From contig JAUZPR010000006.1 in the NCBI GenBank assembly GCA_030705825.1, positions 1 to 58,517 of the forward strand: a stretch of DNA of 58,517 bases. The letters are read 5' to 3'. The stretch comes from Bacillota bacterium. Lineage in GTDB: Bacteria; Bacillota; Clostridia; Acetivibrionales; JANLFN01. The notes under the pieces are model-generated. The model saw only the letters and a program-made list of their open reading frames with translations, was not told the origin of the DNA and ran no database searches. This document shows, piece after piece, positions 26,124-35,408 of the stretch. Positions within the stretch are counted from its first letter, which is position 1, and every line of letters starts with the position of its first letter. A program made the position numbers and the translations under genes.

Positions 26124-29100
26124 TTAAGTTCTCCTGTCACACCTCAAACACCTCATTGCCTCTGCAATGGCATTGAGCTTGTGGAAACCGACCGCAACCT
26201 CGTCAAAGTTATTTTTTCTAAGTTCCGGGTCCAGAAATTTCATTGGAAACCTCTCATGCTCAACAACTTCCTTTTCATCTGACGGCTTGGGGATGTCTAT
26301 ATCCTCTCCGGTATTCAGGATGCCCTTGCCTCCAAGATAACGGTCAATGGACCTCGCGGCATTTTTACCGTCGGCTATTGCCGTTATAACTGTGTCTGAG
26401 CCCCTGACAATGTCTCCTCCTGCAAAAACACCTTTCATTCTGGTCATCAAAGTGTTTTTTTCAGTTACAAAGGTGCCCCACTTTGTAACTTCAACTTCAT
26501 TTTTATTGATAAACGGCAAATCTGAATACTGGCTAACAGCCGGTATAACCGTATCAACACTGATTCTGAATTCCGAACCTGGAACAGCCTTAGGTTTCCT
26601 TCTGCCTGTCTGATCAAATTCTCCCAGTTCCATTCTGACGCATTCTATTTCACTTACTCTATCCTTTCCGATAAATCTGACCGGCGCAACAAGTTCCATT
26701 ATTTGAACTCCTTCTTCCAATGCATCCCTGATTTCTCTGGAATCGGCAGGCATATCCCCTATCTGCCTTCTATAAAGCATAATAACTTCCCTTGCCCCCA
26801 CCCTCAGTGCCGTTCTGGCCGCATCAACAGCAGTATTTCCTCCTCCGATAACCGCCACCTTATCCCAAATCTTGACTTCTCTTCCCAAGTTTACATCTCT
26901 AAGGAATTCCAAACCGTGATATACATCCTTTAAGTCTTCTCCCGGTATGTCGATTTTTCTTGAAAACTGCGTTCCGGTTGCAATATAGACTGCGTCATGC
27001 TTGTTTCTCAGCTGATAGAAGGTAATATCGGCTCCCACCTCGGTATTGAGGTTTAGCTTGACTCCTACCTGCTCTATCATTTTTATTTCATGCTGCAACA
27101 CATCCTTTGGGAGCCTGTATTCAGGGATCCCAAAGGCCAGAACTCCTCCGGCCACAGGCTGTGATTCATAAACCTCCACATCATAGCCCAACCTGGACAG
27201 GTAATATCCACATGTCAAGCCTGATGGTCCAGCACCTATTATACCTACGCTTTTTCCCTTTTTAGGGAATACAAGATCCATGTACGGCTCCTCATTCTTA
27301 AGCACATAATCGGCCGCATACCTTTTCAAATCCGAAATTGACAATGGTTCATCCATCTGAGCCCTTCTGCATTTGCTCTCGCATGGATGGGTGCATACTC
27401 TGCCGCAAACAGCCGGGAAAGGATTTTCCTTTCGGATAAGATTATAAGCATCCCTTATCCTGCCGGCGGCAATCAATGCTATGTACCCGGGAACATTTAC
27501 TCCAGCCGGGCATGCGTTCTGGCATGGGGAGATGAACATTGAAGAGCAGACACCCGCCCTGCAGTGTTTGTCTTTAATATGTTCTTCATATTCTTCCCTG
27601 AAATATTTAATAGTACTGAGAACCGAATTGGGAGCTGTCTGACCCAGCCCGCAGACTGCAGTCTCCCGGATTATCTGTCCCAGCTCTTCCAGAAGCTCAA
27701 TATCCCCGTCCCTTCCTTCACCCTGTGTTATCCTTTCAAGTATCTCAAGCATTCTTTTGGTTCCAAGCCTGCATGGGACACATTTTCCGCATGATTCATC
27801 CTGTATGAATTCCATGAAATACCGCGCAATATCCACCATACAAGTATCCTCATCCATTGTTATTAGTCCGCCTGAGCCCATAATAGCTCCAAGCCTGACC
27901 AATGAATCATAATCTACAGGAGTGTTGAGGAATTCCCTTGTTATACAACCCCCTGACGGGCCTCCTGTCTGAGCTGCTTTAAATTCCTTGTTCTTTCTGA
28001 TACCTCCGCCTATATCAAAAATAATTTCACCAAGAGTGGCACCCATCGGCACCTCTACAATACCTGTATTGTTAATATCCCCTGCAAGGGCAAATACTTT
28101 GGTTCCCTTGCTTCCCTTTGTTCCGAAGCCGCTGAACCATTCACTGCCGTTGAGCATTATCTGTGCGATATTGGCATAGGTCTCAACATTACTAATAATA
28201 GTCGGTTTGCCGAAAAGTCCTTTCTGAAAAGGAAATGGAGGCTTTTGCCTGGGTTCGCCTCTTTCTCCCTCAATAGAAGCCATAAGCGCAGTTTCTTCAC
28301 CACAAACAAAGGCACCTGCTCCTATTCTTATCTCCAAATCAAAATCGAAACTACTTCCCAGTATATTCCTTCCAAGCAGACCTGCATTCCTGGCCTTCAT
28401 TATTGCAAGTTCCAGCCTTTCCACCGCAAGCGGATATTCGGCACGTACATAAACGTAGCCTTTTTGTGCCCCGATAGCAAAGCCGCCAATCATTATTCCT
28501 TCTATTACGGAATGGGGGTCACCTTCAAGTATGCTTCTGTCCATAAAAGCTCCCGGATCACCCTCATCTGCATTACAAACTATATATTTTTCCTTTCCAT
28601 CAGCTTTAAGACCTGCCTCAAGCTTGACACCCGTAGGGAAACCGCCACCTCCCCGTCCCCTCAAACCCGACTTTTTCAATTCTTCAACTACACCTGCAGG
28701 AGATATGCGTGACAGTACCTTTGCCAATGCCATGTAGCCGTCTTTGGCTATGTACTCGTCCAAAGATGAATAATCAATGCTTCCGCAGTTTTTCAGGGCT
28801 ATTTTTACCTGGTCCCTGAAATACCCTATATCCTTTATTAGTGGAACATGTTGACCGGTCTTTTTATCAACATAGGTGTTCTCAATTCTTATTTCTCCTG
28901 AAACAAGATGGGACTGGACAATAGCAGGAATGTCGGAGGGTTTTAGGCGGGTATAAAATGCCCCTTCAGGATATATCACCATAACGGGTCCCAAATCACA
29001 GGTTCCGATACATCCTGTTTCAGACACAAACACCTTATGCGTAAGGTTTTTATCCTCAAGAGCCTTTAACAAGGCATTTTTTACATCCTGACAGTTCGAG

Positions 29101-29222
29101 GAGACACATCCTGCACCTGAACATACAAGCACCCTGTACCTGTATTTGTCCATCTTGTTTTCATAAGCTTCCTTTACTTTAGTAAGGTCATTTATGGACT
29201 CTATCCTTATCTCACTGATCAT
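26124..29222 (-). CDS. hydB: HydB-type NADH-binding subunit fused to a GltD/NfnB-like flavoprotein domain
   Basis: 1032 residues in two halves. Residues 1-560 are HydB/NuoF-like: an N-terminal thioredoxin-like 2Fe-2S domain (CSGAGCVSSNC, CIGTCDLGP), the FMN/NADH fold (RGRGGGGFPTG near residue 190, ADEGDPGAFMDRS) and the 4Fe-4S motif CGKCVPC. Residues 565-1032 resemble the small subunit of glutamate synthase or NfnB: Cys-rich CQNACPAGV and CGRVCTHPCESKC, then FAD site GIIGAGPSGLTCGYY and NAD(P) site VAVIGGGNTAVDAA. The usual C-terminal two-cluster ferredoxin of HydB is replaced by this half. Such fusions are known beside clostridial hydrogenases. It probably adds a second pyridine nucleotide site, possibly NADPH (inference). 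Confidence 0.9.
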   Translation of the reverse strand: MISEIRIESINDLTKVKEAYENKMDKYRYRVLVCSGAGCVSSNCQDVKNALLKALEDKNLTHKVFVSETGCIGTCDLGPVMVIYPEGAFYTRLKPSDIPAIVQSHLVSGEIRIENTYVDKKTGQHVPLIKDIGYFRDQVKIALKNCGSIDYSSLDEYIAKDGYMALAKVLSRISPAGVVEELKKSGLRGRGGGGFPTGVKLEAGLKADGKEKYIVCNADEGDPGAFMDRSILEGDPHSVIEGIMIGGFAIGAQKGYVYVRAEYPLAVERLELAIMKARNAGLLGRNILGSSFDFDLEIRIGAGAFVCGEETALMASIEGERGEPRQKPPFPFQKGLFGKPTIISNVETYANIAQIMLNGSEWFSGFGTKGSKGTKVFALAGDINNTGIVEVPMGATLGEIIFDIGGGIRKNKEFKAAQTGGPSGGCITREFLNTPVDYDSLVRLGAIMGSGGLITMDEDTCMVDIARYFMEFIQDESCGKCVPCRLGTKRMLEILERITQGEGRDGDIELLEELGQIIRETAVCGLGQTAPNSVLSTIKYFREEYEEHIKDKHCRAGVCSSMFISPCQNACPAGVNVPGYIALIAAGRIRDAYNLIRKENPFPAVCGRVCTHPCESKCRRAQMDEPLSISDLKRYAADYVLKNEEPYMDLVFPKKGKSVGIIGAGPSGLTCGYYLSRLGYDVEVYESQPVAGGVLAFGIPEYRLPKDVLQHEIKMIEQVGVKLNLNTEVGADITFYQLRNKHDAVYIATGTQFSRKIDIPGEDLKDVYHGLEFLRDVNLGREVKIWDKVAVIGGGNTAVDAARTALRVGAREVIMLYRRQIGDMPADSREIRDALEEGVQIMELVAPVRFIGKDRVSEIECVRMELGEFDQTGRRKPKAVPGSEFRISVDTVIPAVSQYSDLPFINKNEVEVTKWGTFVTEKNTLMTRMKGVFAGGDIVRGSDTVITAIADGKNAARSIDRYLGGKGILNTGEDIDIPKPSDEKEVVEHERFPMKFLDPELRKNNFDEVAVGFHKLNAIAEAMRCLRCDRRT

Positions 29223-29242
29223 ACTTTTTCATCACCCACCTT

Positions 29243-29743
29243 TTAGTAATATTGCTCGATAATTGTCTGAAGCTTGTCTGGATTGACCTGTTTAAAGACT
29301 TTATCGTTGATTGTAATAGCTGGCGCCAATCCACAGGCACCGATACACCTCATTACCTCCAGCGTAAACTTGCCGTCGGCAGTTGTTTCACCAACCTGAA
29401 TGCCCAAAATTTCGGTCAAACGGTCTATTATTTTTTTACCGCCGCGGACATAGCATGCGGTACCGAGACATACCCTTATGGTATATTCACCTCTCGGTTT
29501 TGTAGAAAAGAATGAATAAAAGGTTGTAACGCCATATACCTCGGAAAGCGGTTTATTAACTTTTTTTGCTATGATTTGGAGCAGCCCGAGCGGAAGGTAG
29601 CCATAAATCCCCTGAGCAAGATGAAGTATCTGGATAAGACTGCCCTCCTTATCCTTATACTCATCTATCATTTGTTCAATCCTTTCAAGCTTTTCCTGTT
29701 CAGTTTCCTTGTGGCATTTGCACTGCTTTGACTGAATATTCAT
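29243..29743 (-). CDS. hydC: HydC/NuoE-type 2Fe-2S subunit
   Basis: 166-residue thioredoxin-like ferredoxin subunit, first gene of the hydrogenase operon. It has the NuoE family text GVTTFYSFFSTKPRG and the four 2Fe-2S ligands CLGTAC and CIGACG (near residues 93-98 and 133-137). The N-terminus carries an extra Cys/Lys-rich stretch SKQCKCHKE. It passes electrons within the HydABC complex. Separated from hydB by about 20 bases. AAGGAGG lies directly upstream of the ATG. Confidence 0.92.
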   Translation of the reverse strand: MNIQSKQCKCHKETEQEKLERIEQMIDEYKDKEGSLIQILHLAQGIYGYLPLGLLQIIAKKVNKPLSEVYGVTTFYSFFSTKPRGEYTIRVCLGTACYVRGGKKIIDRLTEILGIQVGETTADGKFTLEVMRCIGACGLAPAITINDKVFKQVNPDKLQTIIEQYY

Positions 29744-29839
29744 AAAACCTCCTTAAACCAACAAATAATAAGCCTTACCATTGCATTCAAAAGGATTTGC
29801 CTTATCTTTCTATCTGTCTTCTTAACGAGCATGTCATTA

Positions 29840-29857
29840 TTGTGTTTTTTTTAACAA
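29840..29857. promoter_or_regulatory. Possible Rex operator in the hyd leader
   Basis: The - strand reads TTGTTAAAAAAAACACAA, matching 11 of the 14 fixed positions of the Rex consensus TTGTTAA-N4-TTAACAA. Rex is a redox (NADH/NAD+) repressor common in clostridia. It lies about 100 bases upstream of hydC and downstream of the predicted promoter. Confidence 0.35.
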
Positions 29858-29970
29858 TGCAAAACAAAATACTGCTGTGTCTTTCAAGCGGAAATTATAA
29901 GATACACAAGATGAGAAAAAAATGTACTTCAAAGAGTTAATTTTTAAGTGAAATGTATTAATATGGGTAC

Positions 29971-29999
29971 ATTATAACACTTGTATGCGCTGTATTCAA
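29971..29999 (-). promoter_or_regulatory. Predicted sigma-A promoter of the hydCBA operon
   Basis: On the - strand, TTGAAT (29999-29994) and a perfect TATAAT (29976-29971) are separated by 17 bases. Transcription would start near 29963, giving a leader of about 220 bases before hydC. The 471-base gap 29744-30214 holds this promoter, the Rex-like site and a second possible TATAAT at 29899-29894; I see no gene in it. Confidence 0.7.
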
Positions 30000-30214
30000 T
30001 AATTTTCCGGTAATTCCTCTTAAATTGGTGTACTAATTTTAATACAAACCTTAAATTCAAGCTGAAAACCTTCATACTTATTCCTGTGAACGGGAAATAA
30101 ATTTTACCGTTTCAAAGCATATAACAGCCTTTTGAGTAAATCAAGCCAATTTCTAGTAATGTTTATAAAACATCCTTAATAAATATAGCAACAAAAACTT
30201 AAGGATGAGCTAAT

Positions 30215-31165
30215 ATGAAAAGTGCAACATGTTTCAAAACGGATAGTAATTCAAATATACCGATAAAAAGATACGGCATATTAAAAAAACTTTTTCTTTC
30301 CTTTATGATTATGGCTTTAACAATAACCGGTATGGGTACTGCCTTCTGTGAAACCAATGACGGTTGTAAGGACAGTACCGAAGACAATTCTTCAGATTAC
30401 AGTTCTTCATTCCTTAATTCCATTTTCAACGAGAGCTCTGGCCTTACAAAATTCTTCAAGACTGCAAAAGAGATTGCAGAAGCCAATCTTGTGCAGCCCA
30501 GAGAATTTAAACCCATATACCCTGTAAAATGGATAGACAGGAACAGTCAGTCTGTCTGTTTTACGTTTGATGACGGTTACAGCAGACAGTCCATTGAAAC
30601 TGTTCTTAATGTTCTTAAAAAGGAAAAAATCAAGTGCACTTTCTTTATTGTAGGAACCTGCCTGCGCTTATACCCGGATTTGTGGAAACGTGCAGTAAAT
30701 GAAGGACATCATATCTGTAATCATACCAATACCCATACTTTCCTGGCCTCTCTCAGCGATGAACAAATAAAAAAGGAGATTACGGGATGGGAAAGTGCCG
30801 CAACAGATGTTCTTGGCAAGGATTATGTCGAGGATATGAAAAACAATTTTCCGTATTTCAGGCTTCCCGGCGGTGAAGGGGACTCCCAGAAGAGAATAAT
30901 GAAAGTTATAGCCGACTGCAAATACATACCTGTGGGGTGGTCACTTGAAACTGTATCAAGCGTACTTAACCACCATAATCTAAAGAAAGAATCTGCAGGA
31001 CCAATTGCGGAGGAGGTTTCCGGCTATGTTTCGAAAAATTCCTCAAAGGGAATGATAATTCTCATGCATTTTAATGCTTATGATTCGCTTGAGTTGGAAA
31101 ACACAATAGACAATATACTGAAAAAGGGATTGGTTATAAAAGATATAAGCGAATTTATAAAGTAA
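30215..31165 (+). CDS. Polysaccharide deacetylase (NodB domain)
   Basis: 316-residue exported enzyme, likely removing acetyl groups from peptidoglycan or another surface glycan. A basic N-terminus and one hydrophobic segment (LFLSFMIMALTITGMG, residues about 30-46) act as signal peptide or anchor. The NodB domain has TFDDGYS near residue 119 with the metal-binding/catalytic Asp pair, HTNTHTF near residue 173, a FRLPGGEGD segment and LMHFNA near the end. The Pro-Gly-Gly variant fits PdaA-like enzymes. Single + strand gene, divergent from hyd. The next gene downstream is DUF1540. Confidence 0.87.
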   Translation: MKSATCFKTDSNSNIPIKRYGILKKLFLSFMIMALTITGMGTAFCETNDGCKDSTEDNSSDYSSSFLNSIFNESSGLTKFFKTAKEIAEANLVQPREFKPIYPVKWIDRNSQSVCFTFDDGYSRQSIETVLNVLKKEKIKCTFFIVGTCLRLYPDLWKRAVNEGHHICNHTNTHTFLASLSDEQIKKEITGWESAATDVLGKDYVEDMKNNFPYFRLPGGEGDSQKRIMKVIADCKYIPVGWSLETVSSVLNHHNLKKESAGPIAEEVSGYVSKNSSKGMIILMHFNAYDSLELENTIDNILKKGLVIKDISEFIK

Positions 31166-31166
31166 C

Positions 31167-31295
31167 TCAACTTTCCCGCATCATTATTACGCTCCAGCCG
31201 GTCATTTGAAATATCGAACACTTCAACGATATTTCAATTTTATTTGATGTTAATACCGCTGAGAACGGCTGCTTAATTCAAAGTGGGAAAGTTGA
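31167..31295. repeat. Nested inverted-repeat element
   Basis: Three perfect helices are nested: TCAACTTTCCC/GGGAAAGTTGA (31167-31177 with 31285-31295), CAGCCG/CGGCTG (31195-31200 with 31266-31271) and TTGAAATATCG/CGATATTTCAA (31206-31216 with 31227-31237). It occupies the gap after the deacetylase gene. It could be a MITE-like element or a structured RNA; no T-run follows, so a simple terminator is unlikely. Confidence 0.6.
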
Positions 31296-31389
31296 ATAAA
31301 GTAAATCCGTATAAAGTTCTTCTTCAAAGGAATTACTAATCATGTTGAAACAATTAGCTATAAGAATTTAAGAACGATGGAGGCTATAT

Positions 31390-31560
31390 ATGAGAGTTAA
31401 TAAAACCGACAGCCCTATTGGAAGAGTTAAATGTGTGGTAAATACATGTCAGTACTACAGTAATGGTGACCAGTGTACGGCTGAAAAAATCGAGGTACAG
31501 TCCAGAAATGCAGCCGATACGCAGGAAACCGACTGTGCAACCTTTACTCCGAAAGGATAA
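31390..31560 (+). CDS. DUF1540 cysteine-rich small protein
   Basis: 56 residues. The four-cysteine DUF1540 pattern is clear: KCVVNTCQYYSNGDQCTA followed by I-V strand residues and TDCATFTPKG at the end. Cysteines fall at about residues 15, 20, 29 and 49 and probably bind a metal. Proteins of this family are common in spore-forming clostridia; the function is unknown. ATG at 31390 with a weak purine-rich site (GATGGAGG) about 8 bases upstream. Too short for many gene finders. Confidence 0.85.
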   Translation: MRVNKTDSPIGRVKCVVNTCQYYSNGDQCTAEKIEVQSRNAADTQETDCATFTPKG

Positions 31561-31616
31561 GACTTAATTGTTTTAATTGAATAATGTAATAAAACGAATA
31601 TAGGCTGTTGCATAAA

Positions 31617-31697
31617 TCGGGTTGACACATGGGTCAACCCCTACATTCGGTTAATTATTATATTCTGTAGTAGGGGCAAACCCATGTGTTTGCCCGG
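31617..31697. repeat. Paired hairpin repeat
   Basis: Two related hairpins lie in opposite orientation: GGGTTGACACATGGGTCAAC(CC) at about 31619-31640 and GGGGCAAACCCATGTGTTTG(CCC) at about 31673-31695. Each is self-complementary, and the arms of one hairpin are changed on both sides relative to the other (TTG/CAA against CAA/TTG), so pairing is kept. It resembles dispersed GTAGGGGC...GCCC repeats of other bacteria. It sits between convergent genes. Confidence 0.6.
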
Positions 31698-31712
31698 TTT
31701 TGAAATGCCTTT

Positions 31713-33380
31713 TTAATAGAAACAGCTTCCACCTATGAATTCTCTTATTATGGAATTCAACGGGATCTCCTTTGACTCGATAGGAAGGAAATATCCAAGG
31801 AATTCTATGAGTCTTCTTGCCTCGGCATATTCAGGGTGTGTATTGTCTACCTCTGAAAGTAGCGGCTCTGCCAGGGTTTTCAGCACACTCAACTCATATA
31901 TTGTAGCAGAATTAAACATAATATCCGCTTCCTCCTGGTAAGGGAAAATATTCTTCTCCTCTCCCCTGCGCACCGAAGGCCATCTTTTGATTGTACTTAC
32001 AGCAGAACTTCCGCGGAATTGGAAATCCCGCACTATTCTTCTTATCAGTCTTGAATCTGTCGAGGGTATCTTATTGTGATTATCAATATTCATTGCAGTT
32101 AATGCACTTACATATATTTTGAATTTGGTTTCCTTGGGTATTGTAGAGGTTAGCTTTTCATTAAGTCCATGTATTCCTTCGATAATCATTATCTGATCGT
32201 CTTCTATCCTGAGCTTTCTTCCGAATTTCTCCCTGCATCCGTTTGGAAAATTAAAAATAGGTATCTCAACCTCATTTCCGCAAATCAATTCCGACAGATG
32301 CTTGTTGAAAAGAGGTACGTCAATAGCCTCAAGAGCTTCAAAATCGAATTCGCCGTTTTCGTCCAGCGGGGTCTGCTCCCTGTTTACAAAATAATCATCC
32401 AGAGATATGGTCACGGGCCTTAAGCCACTGACCCTAAGCTGTATTGCGAGCCTGTGAGCAAAGGTTGTTTTCCCTGATGATGACGGACCCGATATCAGTA
32501 CAATTTTCTTTTTGTCAGGACTTCCTGTAATCATATCGGCTATCTGGGCTATCTTTTTTTCATGAAGCGCTTCCGAAACTCTTATAAAATCGGATATCTG
32601 ACCTGCTTGAATTATATCATTCAGATCGCCAACATTATCCACACCCAGTATATGACCCCATTTTTTATATTCCTTGAATATATTGAACAGCTTTTTTTGC
32701 TCCCTGAAATCAGGCAAGCAGCTTGGATCGGATTTGTCCGGGAATCTTAGAATCAATCCTGGTGCATAATACTTCAAATCAAAGATATCAACAAATCCGG
32801 TATCTGGAGTCATGTAACCGTAAAAATAATCCTCATAACCATCACAGTTATAGATGGAGACGTAGGGCTTTTTCCTGTATTCTATGGCATGGAATCTGTC
32901 GAGCTTTCCATTTGTAATAAACATTTTTTTAGCGTCGTCCGTAGGAATTATACGTTTTACAAACGGTATCCTTCGGTCAACAATTTCTCTCATTCTGGCT
33001 GCTATCATCTTAACTTCGCTTTCCAAAAGCTCGGTTTGACCTTCTACGCGGCAGTAAACCCCCTTACTGATGGAATGGCTGAGAATCACCTTTCTGTCCG
33101 GGAATAAATCATAAACTGCCTTTATCAGAATAAAATAAAGACTTCTTCTGTAAATACGCATACCGTCGTCAGCAGTTAAATCAATGAACTCTACCTGACA
33201 GTTTTCGTAAAGATGATAATTTAATTCTCTGATGTCATTATTAACCTTTGCAGCCACTATCTTGGATTTGGATTTGTCCGGGAACTGCAGACTGAGTTCT
33301 TCGAGTGTAATACCTTCCTTAACCCTATTTTCACTGTTGTCAGCAAATTTTACATTAATCCAACGCATATCATTGTTCAT
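31713..33380 (-). CDS. Nucleoside (uridine) kinase with TGS-like N-terminus
   Basis: 555-residue protein: an N-terminal TGS/ThrRS-like region (residues 1-230, with FADNSENRVKEGITLEEL and LSHSISKGVYCRVEG) followed by a uridine kinase/phosphoribulokinase domain. Walker A is ISGPSSSGKTTFAHRL near residue 296; the SLDDYFVNREQTP and IIEGIHGLN motifs are typical of uridine kinases. This two-domain nucleoside kinase is widespread in clostridia. It would phosphorylate uridine/cytidine or a related nucleoside; the exact substrate is not established. GAGG lies 10 bases before the ATG. Confidence 0.88.
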   Translation of the reverse strand: MNNDMRWINVKFADNSENRVKEGITLEELSLQFPDKSKSKIVAAKVNNDIRELNYHLYENCQVEFIDLTADDGMRIYRRSLYFILIKAVYDLFPDRKVILSHSISKGVYCRVEGQTELLESEVKMIAARMREIVDRRIPFVKRIIPTDDAKKMFITNGKLDRFHAIEYRKKPYVSIYNCDGYEDYFYGYMTPDTGFVDIFDLKYYAPGLILRFPDKSDPSCLPDFREQKKLFNIFKEYKKWGHILGVDNVGDLNDIIQAGQISDFIRVSEALHEKKIAQIADMITGSPDKKKIVLISGPSSSGKTTFAHRLAIQLRVSGLRPVTISLDDYFVNREQTPLDENGEFDFEALEAIDVPLFNKHLSELICGNEVEIPIFNFPNGCREKFGRKLRIEDDQIMIIEGIHGLNEKLTSTIPKETKFKIYVSALTAMNIDNHNKIPSTDSRLIRRIVRDFQFRGSSAVSTIKRWPSVRRGEEKNIFPYQEEADIMFNSATIYELSVLKTLAEPLLSEVDNTHPEYAEARRLIEFLGYFLPIESKEIPLNSIIREFIGGSCFY

Positions 33381-33480
33381 ATACTTATTACCTCACAAGT
33401 AGAAATTTTCGTACACAAGTATCAATTAATCTTATATTCTATATATATTATATGAATTCCTTCAATGGTATTAAATCGAG

Positions 33481-33508
33481 TTAATTTTACCGGATCAGGT
33501 AAAATTAA
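33481..33508. promoter_or_regulatory. Perfect inverted repeat between divergent genes
   Basis: TTAATTTTACC (33481-33491) and GGTAAAATTAA (33498-33508) around GGATCA. It lies between the divergently transcribed nucleoside kinase and prfC, a position suited to an operator. No T-run fits a terminator on either strand. Confidence 0.45.
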
Positions 33509-33648
33509 ATATATTATTGTTTGAATGGTGTAAAATACAACAAAACCAAGTACATCCATGCCGTAACTATTTGACAGACTATATGGCCATAATATATACT
33601 TGAATTTGTTTATTTTCTCGATAAGAAGCATTTAAGAAGGGGTTAGCG

Positions 33649-35253
33649 ATGCAGGACTTAAAAAATACAATCAGTAATGAAGTTTCAAGAAGAAAAACCT
33701 TTGCCATAATTTCACACCCGGATGCCGGAAAAACCACACTAACAGAAAAACTTCTTCTGTATGGCGGAGCAATAAGGCTTGCAGGTTCAGTTAAGGCAAG
33801 AAAAGCGAATAAATATGCTGTTTCGGATTGGATGGAAATAGAAAAGCAAAGGGGTATTTCGGTAACCTCCAGTGTACTTCAGTTCAATTACGAAGGATTT
33901 TGTATCAATATACTCGATACTCCCGGCCATCAGGACTTCAGTGAAGACACATACAGGACACTTATAGCCGCCGACAGTGCAGTCATGCTGATAGACGGGG
34001 CCAAGGGTGTGGAGGAACAAACCATAAAGCTGTTCCATGTGTGCAAAATGAGAGGAATACCAATTTTTACTTTTATAAACAAGATGGACCGTGCCAGTAA
34101 GAATCCCTTTGACCTTATAGATGAACTTGAGCAGGTGCTGGGCATCCGTTCGTACCCGATGAATTGGCCTATCGGAACCGAGGGGGATTTCAAGGGTGTA
34201 TATAACAGAGCCAATGCCCAGATAGAACTTTTCAACGGCGGAGATCATGGACAATCCGCAGTTGCATCCACCGTAGGTAAGGTTGATGATCCATTGTTTG
34301 CCAACGTATTGGGCGAGCATTATCACAAACGTTTATGTGAGGAAATAGAACTGCTTGATATGGCTGGCGATGAGTTTGACAGAAAAAAGGTTCTTAATGG
34401 TGAATTGACTCCAATATTTTTTGGCAGTGCAATGACCAACTTTGGAGTGCAGCCTTTTCTTGAAGAATTCCTGAAGCTTGCTCCCGCACCTGGAATCAGA
34501 ATGTCTTCGGCAGGAGAAGTTGATCCTGAGGATGAAAAGTTTTCGGGGTTTGTATTTAAGATTCAAGCCAATATGAACCCTACTCACAGAGACAGGATAG
34601 CTTTTATAAGAATATGCTCCGGACGGTTCACCCGCGGAATGTCGGTTTTTCACATTCAGCAGGGAAAGGAAATCAGGCTTTCACAGCCCCAGCAGTTTAT
34701 GGCCCAGGAGCGTACAATTGTTGAAGAAGCATATCCCGGAGACATAATTGGTGTATTCGATCCAGGTATATTCAATATAGGCGATACACTTTGTGAAGGC
34801 GGAAACCAGCTCAAATTTGAAGGTATACCCGTATTCCCGGCAGAGCATTTTGCCAGGGTAACAGCATCAGACTCCATGAAGCGCAAACAATTTCAGAAGG
34901 GTATTAACGAGCTTTCAGAAGAAGGTGCCATACAGGGCTTCAAACAGATTGACATAGGAATAGAAGCTCTTATAATAGGTGCGGTTGGAGCGCTGCAGTT
35001 CGAGGTTCTTGAACACAGGCTCAAATACGAATACGGAGTAGATATAAGAATACAGCATCTTCCCTTCAGGTTTGCCCGTTGGATACACGATGAGACATTG
35101 GATCCAAGAAAGCTCAACTTAACCAGTTCAACAATGATTGTTCAAGACAAGGAAGACAGGTATGTTCTGCTTTTTGAGAATGAATGGTCAATAAACTGGG
35201 CTCAGGATAAGAACAAAGGGCTGCAGCTTTCTGATATACATGTGCTGGCATAA
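33649..35253 (+). CDS. prfC: Peptide chain release factor 3
   Basis: 534-residue translational GTPase that recycles RF1/RF2 from the ribosome. The G domain shows SHPDAGKTTLTEK near residue 23, the RGISVTSS switch, DTPGHQDFSEDTYRTL and NKMDR. The length and the bulky C-terminal domains with FARWI are typical of RF3, not EF-G. The start ATG has GAAGGGG at 6 bases. A terminator follows. Confidence 0.95.
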   Translation: MQDLKNTISNEVSRRKTFAIISHPDAGKTTLTEKLLLYGGAIRLAGSVKARKANKYAVSDWMEIEKQRGISVTSSVLQFNYEGFCINILDTPGHQDFSEDTYRTLIAADSAVMLIDGAKGVEEQTIKLFHVCKMRGIPIFTFINKMDRASKNPFDLIDELEQVLGIRSYPMNWPIGTEGDFKGVYNRANAQIELFNGGDHGQSAVASTVGKVDDPLFANVLGEHYHKRLCEEIELLDMAGDEFDRKKVLNGELTPIFFGSAMTNFGVQPFLEEFLKLAPAPGIRMSSAGEVDPEDEKFSGFVFKIQANMNPTHRDRIAFIRICSGRFTRGMSVFHIQQGKEIRLSQPQQFMAQERTIVEEAYPGDIIGVFDPGIFNIGDTLCEGGNQLKFEGIPVFPAEHFARVTASDSMKRKQFQKGINELSEEGAIQGFKQIDIGIEALIIGAVGALQFEVLEHRLKYEYGVDIRIQHLPFRFARWIHDETLDPRKLNLTSSTMIVQDKEDRYVLLFENEWSINWAQDKNKGLQLSDIHVLA

Positions 35254-35284
35254 TTTATTAATCAGAATTAATGGTAAGAAAACC

Positions 35285-35321
35285 AAGGACATATTTCGAC
35301 CAGGAGATATGTCCTTCTTTC
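35285..35321 (+). terminator. Terminator after prfC
   Basis: AAGGACATAT (35285-35294) pairs with ATATGTCCTT (35307-35316), followed by CTTTC. The T-run is short, so efficiency is uncertain. Confidence 0.6.
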
Positions 35322-35408
35322 ATATGCCACACTTTGCCATTTTCCCTTCAATATGATATAATAATTGTATTTCCTGCTGTACAAATGAAAATGAAGTCGG
35401 TGATAATT

